NCBI GenBank assembly: GCA_036401755.1
Contig: DASWUD010000244.1
Span: 1 to 32,940 of the forward strand
Direction: 5' to 3'
Length of the DNA stretch: 32,940 bases
From: DASWUD01 sp036401755
Lineage (GTDB): Bacteria; Pseudomonadota; Gammaproteobacteria; Thiohalomonadales; Thiohalomonadaceae
Under the pieces are notes generated by a model. That model had not been told where the DNA came from. It ran no database searches and saw only the letters and a program-made list of their open reading frames with translations. Of this stretch, positions 32,798-32,940 are shown piece after piece (within the stretch, counting starts at the first letter, position 1; each line of letters starts with the position of its first letter). The translations under genes and the position numbers were made by a program.

Positions 32798-32940
32798 ATG
32801 TCGAGAAAGAGTGACAAGAATCTGATTGTGGCGCTGGATATCGGCACCTCCAAGGTGGTGGCGATCGTCGGTGAGGTCACCGATTCCAACACGGTGGAGA
32901 TCATCGGCATCGGCTCCCACCCTTCACGCGGCATGAAGAA
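32798..32940 (+). CDS. ftsA: Cell division protein FtsA, N-terminal start (partial)
   Basis: The window ends in the first 47 codons of FtsA, the actin-like protein that ties FtsZ to the membrane. The visible part starts MSRKSDKNLIVALDIGTSKV, where ALDIGTSKV is the phosphate 1 loop of the actin-like ATPase fold, and continues to PSRGMK. It lies 15 nt after ftsQ, with a GAGGAACAGGAA purine stretch before the ATG. The rest of ftsA, and presumably ftsZ, lies outside. Confidence 0.96.
   Translation, partial: MSRKSDKNLIVALDIGTSKVVAIVGEVTDSNTVEIIGIGSHPSRGMK

Overview
The window reads as a chromosomal segment of a free-living gammaproteobacterium, probably from one of the early-branching or sulfur-oxidiser-like lineages rather than the enterics. 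This rests on gene order and protein similarity as I remember them: the end of the spc operon and the whole alpha ribosomal operon, uvrA/MFS/ssb, ispB divergent from rplU-rpmA-obgE-proB, and rnpB immediately upstream of the dcw (division and cell wall) cluster. MurE carries the DNPR motif of meso-diaminopimelate enzymes, which fits a Gram-negative wall. The genus cannot be read from this sequence.

Layout. 1-5376 (+): end of rpsE, then rpmD, rplO, secY, rpmJ, rpsM, rpsK, rpsD, rpoA and rplQ, closed by a strong terminator. 5414-11060: a SAM hydrolase-family gene (+) convergent with uvrA (-); uvrA is divergent from a YajR-type MFS transporter (+), which is followed by ssb (+). 11182-12270 (-): ispB with tRNA-Pro(CGG) only 11 nt behind its stop codon. 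12385-15359 (+): rplU, rpmA, obgE, proB. 15481-16929: a small island of little-known genes, consisting of a secreted 107-residue protein (+) and a leftward set of a possible 22-codon ORF, a glycine-rich hydrophobic protein and an acidic DUF6763-like protein. 17047-17450 (+): rnpB with promoter and terminator. 17613-32940 (+): dcw promoter with four 10-bp-phased MraZ boxes, then mraZ, rsmH, ftsL, ftsI, murE, murF, mraY, murD, ftsW, murG, murC, murB, ddl, ftsQ and the start of ftsA.

How the genes work together. The first block makes ribosomal proteins, the RNA polymerase alpha subunit and the Sec channel. The last block makes the lipid II precursor (MurC-F and Ddl in the cytoplasm, MraY and MurG at the membrane) and the septal synthase with its divisome partners (FtsW, FtsI, FtsL, FtsQ, FtsA). 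Nearly all dcw genes overlap by 1-8 nt, so they are probably translationally coupled.

Most of the window is conserved housekeeping DNA, and I see no mobile element, CRISPR array, prophage or defence island. The least explained part is 15.4-17.0 kb. Its most interesting features are the overlapping small ORF at 16861-16929, the CTGTTC-N6-GAACAG palindrome upstream of it, and the lower-GC secreted orphan at 15481.
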